From Castellaniella sp034674885 (GTDB taxonomy: Bacteria; Pseudomonadota; Gammaproteobacteria; Burkholderiales; Burkholderiaceae_B): DNA of 64,000 bases. The notes beneath the pieces are model-generated. The model made no database searches. It had not been told where the DNA came from and saw nothing but the letters and a program-made list of their open reading frames with translations. Every line of letters begins with the position of its first letter. Position 1 is the first letter of the stretch. The stretch covers positions 62,001 through 126,000 of the forward strand of contig NZ_JAUCDS010000001.1 of NCBI RefSeq assembly GCF_034674885.1, given 5' to 3'. Of this stretch, positions 38,003 through 46,971 are shown in pieces. The position numbers were made by a program, and so were the translations under genes.

Positions 38003-39382
38003 ATGGAGACTGCTTTGCACACCCCGACCCGCCCCCAATCCCAACGCCCGGAAGACGAACGCCTGGGCCTGCCCGCCAACATCCTGTACGGATTCCAGCA
38101 CGTGCTGACCATGTACGGCGGCATCATCGCCGTGCCGCTGATCGTCGGCCAGGCCGCCGGCCTGGCGCCTGCCGAAATCGGCATCCTGATCGCTTCCTGC
38201 CTGTTCATGGGTGGACTGGCCACCCTGGTTCAGACCCTGGGAATTCCATTTTTCGGCTGCCAGCTGCCGTTGGTGCAGGGGGTGTCGTTCGCCAGCGTGG
38301 CCACGATCCTGGCCATCCTGACGTCCGGCGGCGACCTGCCGTCGGTCTTCGGGGCCGTCATGGCGGCCGCGCTGCTGGGCCTGCTGATCACGCCGGTATT
38401 CTCCCGGATCATCCGCTTCTTCCCGCCGCTGGTCACGGGCTCGGTCATCACCACCATCGGTCTGTCCCTGATGCCGGTGGCCGCACACTGGGCCATGGGC
38501 GGCAACGCCAAGGCGCCGGATTTTGGCAGCACCGCCAATATCGGCCTGGCTGCCGTCACGCTGGCGATCGTGCTGCTGCTCAGCAAGTTGGGCAATGCCA
38601 CCGTCTCGCGCCTGTCCATCCTGCTGGCCATGGCGCTGGGCACGCTGATCGCCTGGGCGGCGGACATGACGGATTTCTCTCGCGTCGCCGACGGCCCGAC
38701 CTTCGCCCTGCCCACGCTGTTTCACTTCGGCCTGCCGGAATTCCACCCGGCCGCAATCCTGTCCATGTTCATCGTGATTCTGGTGGTACTGGTGGAAACG
38801 TCTGCCGACATCCTGGCGGTGAGCGACATCATCAAGACCCCGATCAATTCCCGCCGCCTGGGCGACGGCCTGCGCGCCGACATGGTATCCAGCCTGATCG
38901 CACCGGCATTCGGATCCTTCACGCAAAGCGCCTTCGCTCAGAACGTCGGCCTGGTCGCCGTCACTGGCGTGAAGAGCCGCTTCGTCGTGGCCACCAGCGG
39001 AGTCATCCTGCTGGTCCTGGGACTGTTGCCGGTGATGGGCCGTCTGATCGCCACCGTGCCCGCCGCCGTGCTGGGCGGGGCCGGCCTGGTGCTGTTCGGC
39101 ACAGTGGCCGCCAGCGGCATCCGCACCCTGGCCAAGGTCGACTACGAAGACGGCATGAACCTGATCATCGTCGCAACGTCGGTGGGCTTCGGCATGATCC
39201 CCATCGCCGCCCCGCAGTTCTACAACCACTTCCCCGATTGGGTGGCGACGATCTTCCATTCAGGCATCAGTTCCACCGCCATCATGGCGATCCTGCTGAA
39301 CCTGCTGTTCAACCACCTGAAGCGCGGCAACCCGGATAGGCCCTCGGTCTTTGCCGCCGGCACCCGGCCATACAGCCGGTAA
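38003..39382 (+). CDS. Nucleobase:cation symporter-2 (purine/xanthine permease)
   Basis: 459 residues, about 14 membrane segments. NCS2 signatures: FQHVLTMYGGIIAVPLIVGQ near the start, LVETSADILAVSDI and QNVGLVAVTGVKSRFVVATSG. It imports xanthine, urate or uracil with protons. The ATG at 38003 has no ribosome site; a TTG four codons later (38015) is preceded by GGAG and may be the real start. No purine catabolic genes are nearby. Confidence 0.9.
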   Translation: METALHTPTRPQSQRPEDERLGLPANILYGFQHVLTMYGGIIAVPLIVGQAAGLAPAEIGILIASCLFMGGLATLVQTLGIPFFGCQLPLVQGVSFASVATILAILTSGGDLPSVFGAVMAAALLGLLITPVFSRIIRFFPPLVTGSVITTIGLSLMPVAAHWAMGGNAKAPDFGSTANIGLAAVTLAIVLLLSKLGNATVSRLSILLAMALGTLIAWAADMTDFSRVADGPTFALPTLFHFGLPEFHPAAILSMFIVILVVLVETSADILAVSDIIKTPINSRRLGDGLRADMVSSLIAPAFGSFTQSAFAQNVGLVAVTGVKSRFVVATSGVILLVLGLLPVMGRLIATVPAAVLGGAGLVLFGTVAASGIRTLAKVDYEDGMNLIIVATSVGFGMIPIAAPQFYNHFPDWVATIFHSGISSTAIMAILLNLLFNHLKRGNPDRPSVFAAGTRPYSR

Positions 39383-39447
39383 CGCCGGCGCCCGGGACTC
39401 CGGTGTATGCTGCCGTACCTGCACACACGGTACGGTAGGACACCCAC

Positions 39448-40041
39448 ATGGACCACCTGAATCAGACCCTGTTTCTGTGGATCAACGCCACAGACCCTTC
39501 CGCCTTCAGCCTGACGCTGGGGGCATTCCTGGCCAACGTCCTGGTCTACGTGTTTCCGCTGTATGTAGTCCTGAACTGGCTGCGAACCGACACGGCGGGC
39601 CGGGATGCCCTGGTGCAGGCGGTTCTGACTGCCGTGGTGGCCATGTTCCTGTCCTGGCTGGTCGGCAAGCTCTGGTTCCATCCTCGGCCTTTTGTCGTAG
39701 GCATCGGACACCAGTACCTGCCCCACGCACCGACGGCATCATTCCCCAGCAACCACCTGAGCTTCATCTGGGCGCTGTGCGCCGGCCTGTGGGCCCATGG
39801 CGCACAGCGCCGGGCGGCCTGGGTGCTGGGGCTGCTGGGCCTGGCAGTGGCCTGGGCCCGCATCTACATGGGGATCCACTGGCCGCTGGACATGGCCGGC
39901 GCCCTGCTGAACGCCATCATCGCGGCGCTGCTGTGCCTGCCGCTGCGCCGGCAGGTGGTGCCGGGCCTGCGCGCGCTGATCGAGCTGCCCTACCGCTGGA
40001 TCTTCGCCTGGCCGATCCGCAAAGGCTGGTTCCGGGCCTGA
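39448..40041 (+). CDS. PAP2-family phosphatase (undecaprenyl-diphosphatase-like)
   Basis: 197 residues, about five membrane segments. The three PAP2 motifs are complete: KLWFHPRPF, PSNH and RIYMGIHWPLD with its histidine and aspartate. The small size and motif spacing fit BcrC/YbjG-type undecaprenyl-diphosphatases that recycle the peptidoglycan lipid carrier; a phosphatidate phosphatase is possible. Confidence 0.88.
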   Translation: MDHLNQTLFLWINATDPSAFSLTLGAFLANVLVYVFPLYVVLNWLRTDTAGRDALVQAVLTAVVAMFLSWLVGKLWFHPRPFVVGIGHQYLPHAPTASFPSNHLSFIWALCAGLWAHGAQRRAAWVLGLLGLAVAWARIYMGIHWPLDMAGALLNAIIAALLCLPLRRQVVPGLRALIELPYRWIFAWPIRKGWFRA

Positions 40042-40067
40042 TGCGCCATTCATCTTCGGTTCATGCG

Positions 40068-40109
40068 CCGACGGCCCTCTCGTCCGGATACCGGCGAGAG
40101 GGCCGTCGG
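40068..40109. repeat. Perfect 15-bp inverted repeat between convergent genes
   Basis: CCGACGGCCCTCTCG (40068-40082) and its exact reverse complement (40095-40109) enclose a 12-base loop. It lies in the 83-bp gap between the PAP2 gene and the end of the aromatic cluster. No T run follows on either strand, so it is a transcript-end hairpin or Rho-type barrier rather than a textbook terminator. Confidence 0.75.
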
Positions 40110-40124
40110 CATCCCTGAAGACGG

Positions 40125-40349
40125 TCAGAGATCCTGGCGCGCGATCGCCATGGCCTCGCGCAGAATCGTCAGATCGCCGATATGGTTGGCCAACAACAGG
40201 ATCAGGCGGGCATTGACCTGCACGCTCTGCTCGTCGCTGAGATCGTGATGCAGATTGATCAGTTCTTCATAAAAATCATCGCCGGGCGTGTAGGCGCGCG
40301 CGTAATGGCGTCCAGGTTCGCCGAAATTCAGGTTCAGGCTCAGTCCCAT
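40125..40349 (-). CDS. DUF2783-type small protein
   Basis: 74 residues (77 if the upstream GTG at 40358 is used, which overlaps the monooxygenase stop as GTGA). It reads NLNFGEPGRHYARAYTPGDD then a helical region, the pattern of the DUF2783 family, commonly found beside FAD-dependent aromatic monooxygenases. The role is unknown; an accessory or stabilising subunit is plausible. The ATG at 40349 has AGGAG eight bases upstream. Last gene of the left arm of the aromatic cluster. Confidence 0.72.
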   Translation of the reverse strand: MGLSLNLNFGEPGRHYARAYTPGDDFYEELINLHHDLSDEQSVQVNARLILLLANHIGDLTILREAMAIARQDL

Positions 40350-40354
40350 GGGGT

Positions 40355-42028
40355 TCACTCCTGGTTGCAGGTGGCGCGTGCCAGCGCCTGGCGGACCCGC
40401 TGGGTGTCCAGGACTCGCCAGCGGGCCACGATGTGCTGGTCGGGGCGAATCAGCCAGGCCGAGCCGGGTTGGGCGTCATAGCGTTCGGCGAAACGCCCGG
40501 TGTAATCCTCGAAGACCCTGAACCCATGCGGCGAACGCCCGCCCGATGGTGTCACGAGAACCACGTCCACCGGCAGCGGTCCGGACATCAGTGCCTGCAG
40601 GGCATCGACCTGGGATACGTCGCTCGGCTTGTCCACGTAGACCAATAGCTGGAAACGGTTGCCCAGCCGACCCAGCAACCAGAAATGATCGACCTGGGCT
40701 CTCAGGGGGCTGTCGTCACAGGGAGCCCCAGGCGCCATCTCGCCGGCAAAACCGGCCTCGTCGGGCGTGTTCAGGACGGAATCCCCCAGAATCGCCGGTA
40801 CCGACAGGCGCCCCGAGTTCACCAGCGCCCGGGCAAACGGATAATGGCGCGCCAGGTCCAGCACGGCATTGCGGAATGCCAGCGATGTCTTGGTCTTGGG
40901 GGTGATGAAATCCGTCGATCGCGTGGAATTCAACAGGTTCTCGTCGGCCGCGAAGGTCCGTTCGTCGGAATAGGTATCCAGCAGACGGTCCGGAGCCTTG
41001 CCCTCCATGACCAGCCGCAGCTTCCAGATCAGGTTGTCCGTATCCTGGATGCCTGAATTGGCCCCGCGCGCGCCGAACGGCGAAACCTGGTGGGCTGCAT
41101 CGCCGACGAACAGCACCCGCCCATGTCGGAACTTCGCCATGCGGCGGCACTGGAACGTGTAGACGCTGACCCATTCGAGTTCGAATTCGTGCTCTTCCCC
41201 CAGCATGGCCCTGATGCGCGGGATGACTTTTTCCGGGCGTTTCTCTTCTTCCGGGTCGGCATCCCAGCCGAGCTGGAAGTCGATACGCCAAACATTGTCC
41301 GCCTGGTGGTGCAGCAGCACCGACTGGCCGGGGTGAAAAGGCGGGTCGAACCAGAACCAGCGTTCGGCAGGAAAATCGGCCTTCATGACCACATCGGCGA
41401 TCAGGAAGCGGTCCATGAAGACCTTGCCCTCGGCTTCCAGGCCCATCATGCGACGGATGGGACTGCGGGCACCGTCGGCCGCAATGAGCCAGTCGGCCTC
41501 GATCGCATAGGTGCCGTCCGGCGTCTCGACCTGAAGTGCGACACCGTCATCCAGCGCGCGCATGGACACGACTTTGTTGCGGAACCGCAGATCCAGGGAC
41601 GGCAGGGACTGGGCCCGCTTCACCAGGTATTCTTCCAGGTAGTATTGCTGCAGATTGATCATGCCCGGCCGGTGATGATCCGACTGGGGCAGCAGGTTGA
41701 AGCTGTAGACCTCTTCGCTGCGAAAGAAAGTCCGCCCCACGTTCCAGCTGACGCCCTTGTCCACGCAGGGATCGGCCACTCCCAGGCGGTCCAGCACTTC
41801 CAGTGCCCGCTTGGCATAGCAGACGCCGCGCGACCCCACCGAGACGGTATCGTCATCGTCCAGCAGCAGCACGGGCACATCCTGCTGGGCGAGATCGATG
41901 GCGGCCGCCAGGCCGACCGGGCCGGCCCCCACGACCACCACCGGATGGCGCACGGCTGCGCCCGCCCCCAGTTCGCGCGGCGAACGGTATTCGAACTTCT
42001 GGTACTGATAAGTACTGAGCATGGTCAT
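40355..42028 (-). CDS. FAD-dependent aromatic monooxygenase, MhpA-like
   Basis: 557 residues, group A flavoprotein hydroxylase. FAD motifs: VVVVGAGPVGLAAAIDLAQ (GxGxxG), AADGARSPIRRMMG (DG) and VLFVGDAAHQVSPFGARGAN (GD). Length and order match MhpA/PheA/TfdB hydroxylases that place a hydroxyl ortho to an existing phenolic OH using NAD(P)H. The substrate is likely a hydroxylated aromatic acid or its downstream product in this cluster. ATG at 42028 has GAGGAG. It overlaps the DUF2783 gene if that starts at the GTG. Confidence 0.88.
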   Translation of the reverse strand: MTMLSTYQYQKFEYRSPRELGAGAAVRHPVVVVGAGPVGLAAAIDLAQQDVPVLLLDDDDTVSVGSRGVCYAKRALEVLDRLGVADPCVDKGVSWNVGRTFFRSEEVYSFNLLPQSDHHRPGMINLQQYYLEEYLVKRAQSLPSLDLRFRNKVVSMRALDDGVALQVETPDGTYAIEADWLIAADGARSPIRRMMGLEAEGKVFMDRFLIADVVMKADFPAERWFWFDPPFHPGQSVLLHHQADNVWRIDFQLGWDADPEEEKRPEKVIPRIRAMLGEEHEFELEWVSVYTFQCRRMAKFRHGRVLFVGDAAHQVSPFGARGANSGIQDTDNLIWKLRLVMEGKAPDRLLDTYSDERTFAADENLLNSTRSTDFITPKTKTSLAFRNAVLDLARHYPFARALVNSGRLSVPAILGDSVLNTPDEAGFAGEMAPGAPCDDSPLRAQVDHFWLLGRLGNRFQLLVYVDKPSDVSQVDALQALMSGPLPVDVVLVTPSGGRSPHGFRVFEDYTGRFAERYDAQPGSAWLIRPDQHIVARWRVLDTQRVRQALARATCNQE

Positions 42029-42079
42029 GTCTCCTCTGGGGCGGATCGCGATCTCGACGCCGCGATGTCCGCCGCCCGA

Positions 42080-43048
42080 TCAGTGTTCTGCTTGCAGGCC
42101 ATGCCACATTTCCTGGTCGCGTTCGGCCGTCCAGATGCGCGGGTGGCGGATGCCGCTGGCCTCGTCCATGGCGCGGACGACGTCGAAGGGCAGGCAATGC
42201 TCGTAGATGAAGACCTGGGCGAACTTCGGGTCCATGGCGCTGCGAATGTGCGCCATGGCCTGCTTCAGATCCATCCCGCGCGCGTGCGCCTCGCAGGCGG
42301 ACGAATACAGTGTGGAGACGAAGTCCCGCGTGTAGGCCAGGCCGGCAGCGACCCGTTCCGGTGTTTCCAGCGCAGGCCCCCGGCCCGGCACCAGTTTTTC
42401 CGCCCCCAGGGCGGCCAGCGCGTCCAGGGTAGCCGGCCAATCGGCCAGCTGGGCGTCACCGGTATAGCAGGCCGCGTCATATTCAACCAGATCCCCGGAG
42501 AACAGGACTTTCTCGGAAGGCACCCACACCACGGTATCGCCCCGGGTATGGCCCGCGCCGGGATGAAAGACGCGGACTTCCAGATCTCGTCCCATCCACA
42601 GGCTGATGCCGTCCTGCAGGACCAGCGTCGGCCACGTCAGGCCCGGAATGGACTCGAAGGCCTGAAACAGGCGCGGGAAACGTTCATATTCGGACTGCAT
42701 GTCCTGGGCGCCGCGCTCTACGATCATCTCGTAGGTGCCCTGGCTGGCAATGATCTCCTGCAGCCCCTCGGCGCGGTAGGCCGAGGCCCCCAGCACTCTG
42801 ACGGCATGGTAATGCGACAGCACGGCGTACTTGATGGGCTTGGCGGTGACCTTGCGGATTTCCTCGATCAGCCGTCGCGCCATGACCGGGGTGGCCAGCG
42901 TGTCGCAAATCAGGACGGCCTCTTCGCCGATGACGACGCCGGTGTTCGGGTCGCCTTCGGCGGTATAGGACCAGCAGTGCTCGGACAGTCGGGAAAAAGT
43001 GGTCTTCTTTTCCTCCAGGTCGGCGATGGATGCGAATTGTTTGTTCAT
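42080..43048 (-). CDS. Metallo-beta-lactamase-fold protein with altered metal site
   Basis: 322 residues of MBL fold. The usual HxHxDH motif reads H79-Y-H81-A-V83-R84, and the late PGHG motif reads P-G-R223-G. H167 (GAGHTRGD) and D186 (FSGDLVE) remain. So the site-1 histidines H79, H81 and H167 are kept, while all ligands private to site 2 (Asp, His, His) are replaced by Val, Arg and Arg. A mononuclear or non-hydrolytic role is predicted. It lies between the hemerythrin-LivF fusion and the FAD monooxygenase, so it probably acts on a pathway intermediate. Confidence 0.85.
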   Translation of the reverse strand: MNKQFASIADLEEKKTTFSRLSEHCWSYTAEGDPNTGVVIGEEAVLICDTLATPVMARRLIEEIRKVTAKPIKYAVLSHYHAVRVLGASAYRAEGLQEIIASQGTYEMIVERGAQDMQSEYERFPRLFQAFESIPGLTWPTLVLQDGISLWMGRDLEVRVFHPGAGHTRGDTVVWVPSEKVLFSGDLVEYDAACYTGDAQLADWPATLDALAALGAEKLVPGRGPALETPERVAAGLAYTRDFVSTLYSSACEAHARGMDLKQAMAHIRSAMDPKFAQVFIYEHCLPFDVVRAMDEASGIRHPRIWTAERDQEMWHGLQAEH

Positions 43049-43069
43049 GATGGAATCCTCAGTGGTGTG

Positions 43070-44383
43070 TCACATGCCCAGGTACGCAGCGCGCACCTGC
43101 TCATTGCGGATCATGTCCTGTCCGGTGCCCGACAACACGATACGGCCGGTCTCCAGGACATAGGCTCGGTCGGCGATGCCCAACGCAGCAAAGGCGTTTT
43201 GCTCGACCAGCAGAATGGTGATGCCCTGGGCCTTGAGCGTGCGGATGACGTTGAAGACTTCTTCGACCAGCAGAGGAGCCAGGCCCATCGACGGCTCGTC
43301 GAGCAGCAGCAGGCGCGGCCGGCCCATCAGCGCCCTGCTGATGGCCAGCATCTGCTGCTGCCCCCCCGACAGCGTCCCGGCGGGCAGGCGCCGCTTTTCA
43401 CGCAGGACCGGGAACATGGCATAGACGCGATCCAGGTCTTCATCCACCTGGGCGACGGGCCGCAGATAGGCGCCCAGGCGCAGATTGTCCTCGATCGACA
43501 GGGGGCCGAAGACCTGGCGGCCTTCGGGGCTGTGGCAGATGCCGGCCCGCACCCGCCGATCGGCCCGCACCCGGGACAGATCCTGCCCGGCGAAACGGAT
43601 CCGGCCGGCGCTCATGGGCTGGATGCCGGACAAGGTGCGCAGGAACGTGGTCTTGCCCGCGCCGTTGGCCCCGACCAGGGCCACGAGCTCGCCCTTGAAG
43701 ACCTCGAGATCGAGGCCCTTGAGCGCCTGGATGCGCCCGTAACAGGATTCGAGTTCCCGGACCTCGAGCAGCGGCTCGCGCGCCGCTGCGGCCAGATGCC
43801 GCAAACCGCCCGCCTGGCTGGCCCCCAGCCCGATCGTTTCCGGCGCGAGCGACACAATGCGGTGGTAGAGTTCGCGGTACTCGGCGCGGGCCTGCTCGCC
43901 GAACAGGGGATCGCGGTGATCAGAGAAGGCGGCCGCGATGCCCGCCCAATCCTCGGGCAGCAGTGCTTCCCGGGCCAGGGGAAAGACGCTCTTTTCTTCG
44001 GTCCGGATGTGCCGCTTCAACTGATCTGCGTAGCGACGCAAGCCGTCGATGAATTCAGGATGGTCCCCCAGGCGACCACCCTGCCCCAAGAAGCGGCGCA
44101 GGTCCTGCAGGCTGGCAGGCCCCTCGCGGTGTTCCTCTTCCAGAGCGTCCAGGATGGGGGTGGCCGATTCCGGCGCGCGCCGCCTCAGCGCCAGGAACAG
44201 ATACTGGTCTTCCTTGGCGTGATGACAGCCGTCCATGAATTCCCGGATGTAGTCGAACAAGGCCAGGAAGAAACCTTCCTCGACGGGTTCGCCCGCCTGC
44301 AATTCATCGGCTACCCAATCCATGGCGGTGGCGATGCGCCAGAGGTTTCGATGTTCTTCCTGGATGATGTCCAATGCGTGCAT
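43070..44383 (-). CDS. Hemerythrin-like domain fused to LivF-type ABC ATPase
   Basis: 437 residues. Residues about 1-150 form a hemerythrin/HHE domain with all six expected diiron ligands: H11, H54, E58, H85, H125 and E129 (HxxxE appears as H54-E58 and H125-E129). Residues about 205-437 are a complete LivF ATPase: GANGAGKTTFLRT (Walker A), LSGGQQQMLAISRAL, LLLLDEPSMGLAP. LivF alone is about 235 residues, so the ATPase is full length and the front is an addition. No stop or frame break separates them. It should energise the LivHM permease with LivG; the hemerythrin part may bind O2 or iron and tune uptake. The gene follows livG by 11 bp. Confidence 0.9.
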   Translation of the reverse strand: MHALDIIQEEHRNLWRIATAMDWVADELQAGEPVEEGFFLALFDYIREFMDGCHHAKEDQYLFLALRRRAPESATPILDALEEEHREGPASLQDLRRFLGQGGRLGDHPEFIDGLRRYADQLKRHIRTEEKSVFPLAREALLPEDWAGIAAAFSDHRDPLFGEQARAEYRELYHRIVSLAPETIGLGASQAGGLRHLAAAAREPLLEVRELESCYGRIQALKGLDLEVFKGELVALVGANGAGKTTFLRTLSGIQPMSAGRIRFAGQDLSRVRADRRVRAGICHSPEGRQVFGPLSIEDNLRLGAYLRPVAQVDEDLDRVYAMFPVLREKRRLPAGTLSGGQQQMLAISRALMGRPRLLLLDEPSMGLAPLLVEEVFNVIRTLKAQGITILLVEQNAFAALGIADRAYVLETGRIVLSGTGQDMIRNEQVRAAYLGM

Positions 44384-44394
44384 GACTTCCCCGA

Positions 44395-45156
44395 TCAGGC
44401 GTGGCCGCCCAGGTAGGCTGCGATCACGTCCGGATTGCTGCGGACTTCCGGCCCCGAGCCCTCTGCCAGCCTCTTGCCGTAATCCAGCACCAGGATCCGG
44501 TCCGACAGATTCATGACCATCTTCATGTCGTGTTCGACCAGCACGACCGTCACGCCCGTTTCGGCGATCCTGCGCACCAGGGCGTCGGCCTCCTGGGTTT
44601 CCTTGGGATTGAGGCCGGCGGCGGGTTCGTCCAGGAACAGCAGGCGAGGCTTCATGGCCAACGCCCGGGCGATCTCCAGGCGCTTGAGCGCACCGTACGG
44701 CATGCTGTCGGCCCGCGACCGGACGTAGTCCTGCAGACCGACGAACGCCATCAGGGCGGCGGCTTCCTCGCGCAGCGCCCGTTCGCCGCGCCGCAGGCCT
44801 GGCGTGCGCAACAGCGCCTTGAGCAGGCTGCCGTCCAGATGCAGATGGGCCCCGACCATGACGTTTTCCAGCGCGCTCATGTTCATCCAGACCTGCAGGT
44901 TCTGGAAGGTACGCGCCATGCCCCGTCGAGCCAACGCATAGGGGGTGCGGCCCTGGATTTCCTGGCCATCGAGGCGGACGGCACCGGCGGTGGGCCGGTA
45001 AATTCCGGTGATCAGGTTGAACAAGGTCGTCTTGCCCGCACCGTTTGGACCTATGACGGAATACACGATGCCTTCATCCACGGAAAAGCTGACGTCCTGG
45101 ACCGCACGGACATTGCCGAACTGGATGGACAGGCGATCGACTTCAAGCAAGGCCAT
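44395..45156 (-). CDS. livG: Branched-chain amino acid-type ABC ATPase LivG
   Basis: 253 residues. Walker A is GPNGAGKTTLFNLITG; the signature region reads MPYGALKRLEIARALAM, the LivG form of LSGGQ; Walker B is LLFLDEPAAGLNPKE. In aromatic clusters Liv-type systems usually carry aromatic acids rather than leucine. ATG at 45156 lies four bp after the livM stop; part of the livHMG operon. Confidence 0.94.
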   Translation of the reverse strand: MALLEVDRLSIQFGNVRAVQDVSFSVDEGIVYSVIGPNGAGKTTLFNLITGIYRPTAGAVRLDGQEIQGRTPYALARRGMARTFQNLQVWMNMSALENVMVGAHLHLDGSLLKALLRTPGLRRGERALREEAAALMAFVGLQDYVRSRADSMPYGALKRLEIARALAMKPRLLFLDEPAAGLNPKETQEADALVRRIAETGVTVVLVEHDMKMVMNLSDRILVLDYGKRLAEGSGPEVRSNPDVIAAYLGGHA

Positions 45157-45160
45157 GATG

Positions 45161-46099
45161 TCAGTCCTCCTGGCGCAGGCGCGCCGCCAGCGTAGGCACC
45201 AGGCCGCGCGGCAGGAAGATCATGCACAGCATCAGGATCGCCCCGAAGACGACGACTTCCCAGCCCTCGAAGGTCACCAGGGCCTGTGGCAACGCCGTCA
45301 GCAGCACGGCCCCCAGGACGGAACCGAAGACCGATGCCATGCCGCCCACCACGACCATGGTGATCAGCTCGATCGAATGGAAGAAGTTCGCGATCTCCGG
45401 CGTCACGAAACCCACGTAATGCGCCAGGATGCTGCCCATGATGCTGGCCGCGACGGCCGACAGCACGAACACGATCGTCTTGTAGCGCGGTGCATCGATC
45501 CCCACGACCTGCGAGGCGATCTCGGACCCGTGCAGGCCCCGCAAGGCGCGGCCGAACGGCGAATCGATCAGGTTCAGCGCGCCCCAGACGCTCAGCAGCA
45601 ACACGACCGCAATGACCCAATACCATTGGATGTCGCGCACCAGCTCGTAGCCGAACAATTCCATCGACTGGACCGGCATGCCGTCGGGCCCGCCGGTCCA
45701 GTCGGCTTCGTTGCGGATCACGATATTGATGATGATGCCCAGGCCCAGCGTGGCCATGGCCAGGTAATGCCCCTTGAGCCGCAGGATCGGCCGCGCAACC
45801 AACAGGGCCAGCAACCCGGTGCCTGCGGCGCCGGCCACCAGGGCCAGCAGCGGGTGCCAGCCGAAATGCGCCGGCAGCACTGCCGAGGCGTAAGCCCCCA
45901 ACCCCACGAAACCGGCATGGCCCAGGCTGATCTGACCCGCGTAGCCGACCAGCAAGTTCAGGCTGAGGACGATCACGGCGTTGATGCACATGCGGATGAT
46001 GATGTCCAGGTAATAGCTGTTGGGCACCAGGAAAGGCGCCGCCAGCAGCGCCAGAGCCAGGATGATCAGACCGATGAGGGCACGTCCGCGCATGGTCAC
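45161..46099 (-). CDS. livM: Branched-chain-type ABC permease LivM
   Basis: 312 residues, about ten membrane segments. NLLVGYAGQISLGHAGFVGLGAYASAVL and the loop HGSEIASQVVGIDAPRYKTIVFVLSA are LivM signatures. The GTG at 46099 overlaps the livH stop as GTGA; an ATG at 46093 is an alternative two codons later. Confidence 0.94.
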   Translation of the reverse strand: MTMRGRALIGLIILALALLAAPFLVPNSYYLDIIIRMCINAVIVLSLNLLVGYAGQISLGHAGFVGLGAYASAVLPAHFGWHPLLALVAGAAGTGLLALLVARPILRLKGHYLAMATLGLGIIINIVIRNEADWTGGPDGMPVQSMELFGYELVRDIQWYWVIAVVLLLSVWGALNLIDSPFGRALRGLHGSEIASQVVGIDAPRYKTIVFVLSAVAASIMGSILAHYVGFVTPEIANFFHSIELITMVVVGGMASVFGSVLGAVLLTALPQALVTFEGWEVVVFGAILMLCMIFLPRGLVPTLAARLRQED

Positions 46100-46971
46100 A
46101 CCCGCTCTGTGGAAAGACCGCCGAACAGGCCGCGCGGCATGAAGAACAGGATCAGCAGGATCAGCACAAAGGGAATGGCGTCCTTGTAGGCCGACGAGAT
46201 GTAGCCTGCGCCCATTGCCTCGAGCACCCCGACCAGCAAGCCGCCGACCACGGCGCCCAGGCCACTGCCCAGACCGCCGACCACCGCCGCGACGAAGCCC
46301 TTCAAGCCCAGCATGATGCCCACGTCATAGGAGGTCAGCGTGATCGGCGTGATGAGAATGCCTCCCAGCGCCCCAAGGGCGGCCGCCAGGGCGAAGCTCA
46401 TGAGCAGGACCCAGCCGGTGCTGATGCCCACCAGTTGCGCGGCGACCCGGTTGTAGGCCGTGGCCAGCATGGCCTTGCCCGCCAGCGTGCGGCTGAAGAA
46501 ATACCAGAGCAGCGCCACCACCGCCGCCGTCACCCCGAACACCCAGAAGCTCTGGGGCTGCAGCGTCGCCCCCAGGAGCGACACGGGGGCGTGGTCGGAA
46601 AACGGCGGCAGGCTGTGGGCGCCCTTGCCCAGCCAGACCTGGACCAGGCCGCGCAGCACCAGCGAGGCGCCGATGGTGATGATGATCAGGGTGACCGTGT
46701 CGGCGTCCTTGACCGGTTCGATGGCGCACTTTTCGAGCAACACCCCGACCAGGGCCGGCAGCAGCACGGCCAGCGCGAAGGCGGGCGCCCAATGCAGGCC
46801 CGCCTGGGTGAAGAACACCGCCAGCATGCCGCCCAGCATGATGAATTCGCCCTGGGCGAAATTGATCACGTTGCTGGCGTTGTAGATCAGATTGAAGCCC
46901 AGCGCAGCCAGGGCGTAGGTCGCTCCGACGGTCAGGCCCGAGAACAGGAATTGCAGGAACTCCGCATGCAC
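46096..46971 (-). CDS. livH: Branched-chain-type ABC permease LivH
   Basis: 291 residues, about eight membrane segments; YALAALGFNLIYNASNVINF and GGLGSGLGAVVGGLLVGVLE mark LivH. The GTG at 46971 is chosen because GAGGAG lies seven bases upstream; a TTG six codons earlier overlaps that ribosome site. First gene after the 326-bp gap that follows paaX. Confidence 0.93.
   Translation of the reverse strand: MHAEFLQFLFSGLTVGATYALAALGFNLIYNASNVINFAQGEFIMLGGMLAVFFTQAGLHWAPAFALAVLLPALVGVLLEKCAIEPVKDADTVTLIIITIGASLVLRGLVQVWLGKGAHSLPPFSDHAPVSLLGATLQPQSFWVFGVTAAVVALLWYFFSRTLAGKAMLATAYNRVAAQLVGISTGWVLLMSFALAAALGALGGILITPITLTSYDVGIMLGLKGFVAAVVGGLGSGLGAVVGGLLVGVLEAMGAGYISSAYKDAIPFVLILLILFFMPRGLFGGLSTERV

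Noticed and set aside
43070..44383. Hemerythrin-LivF junction as an assembly frameshift
   Set aside because: Both domains are in one frame with a continuous linker, the domain is complete with all ligands, and it starts 11 bp after livG with its own start codon.
41090..44416. Very long plus-strand open frame (1108 codons) opposite the monooxygenase, MBL and livF-fusion genes
   Set aside because: It is antisense to three well-supported genes and has His/Gln/Arg-rich low-complexity composition, typical of a high-GC shadow frame; the same applies to 13840-16680, 22422-24881, 28049-29770 and 33273-35363.
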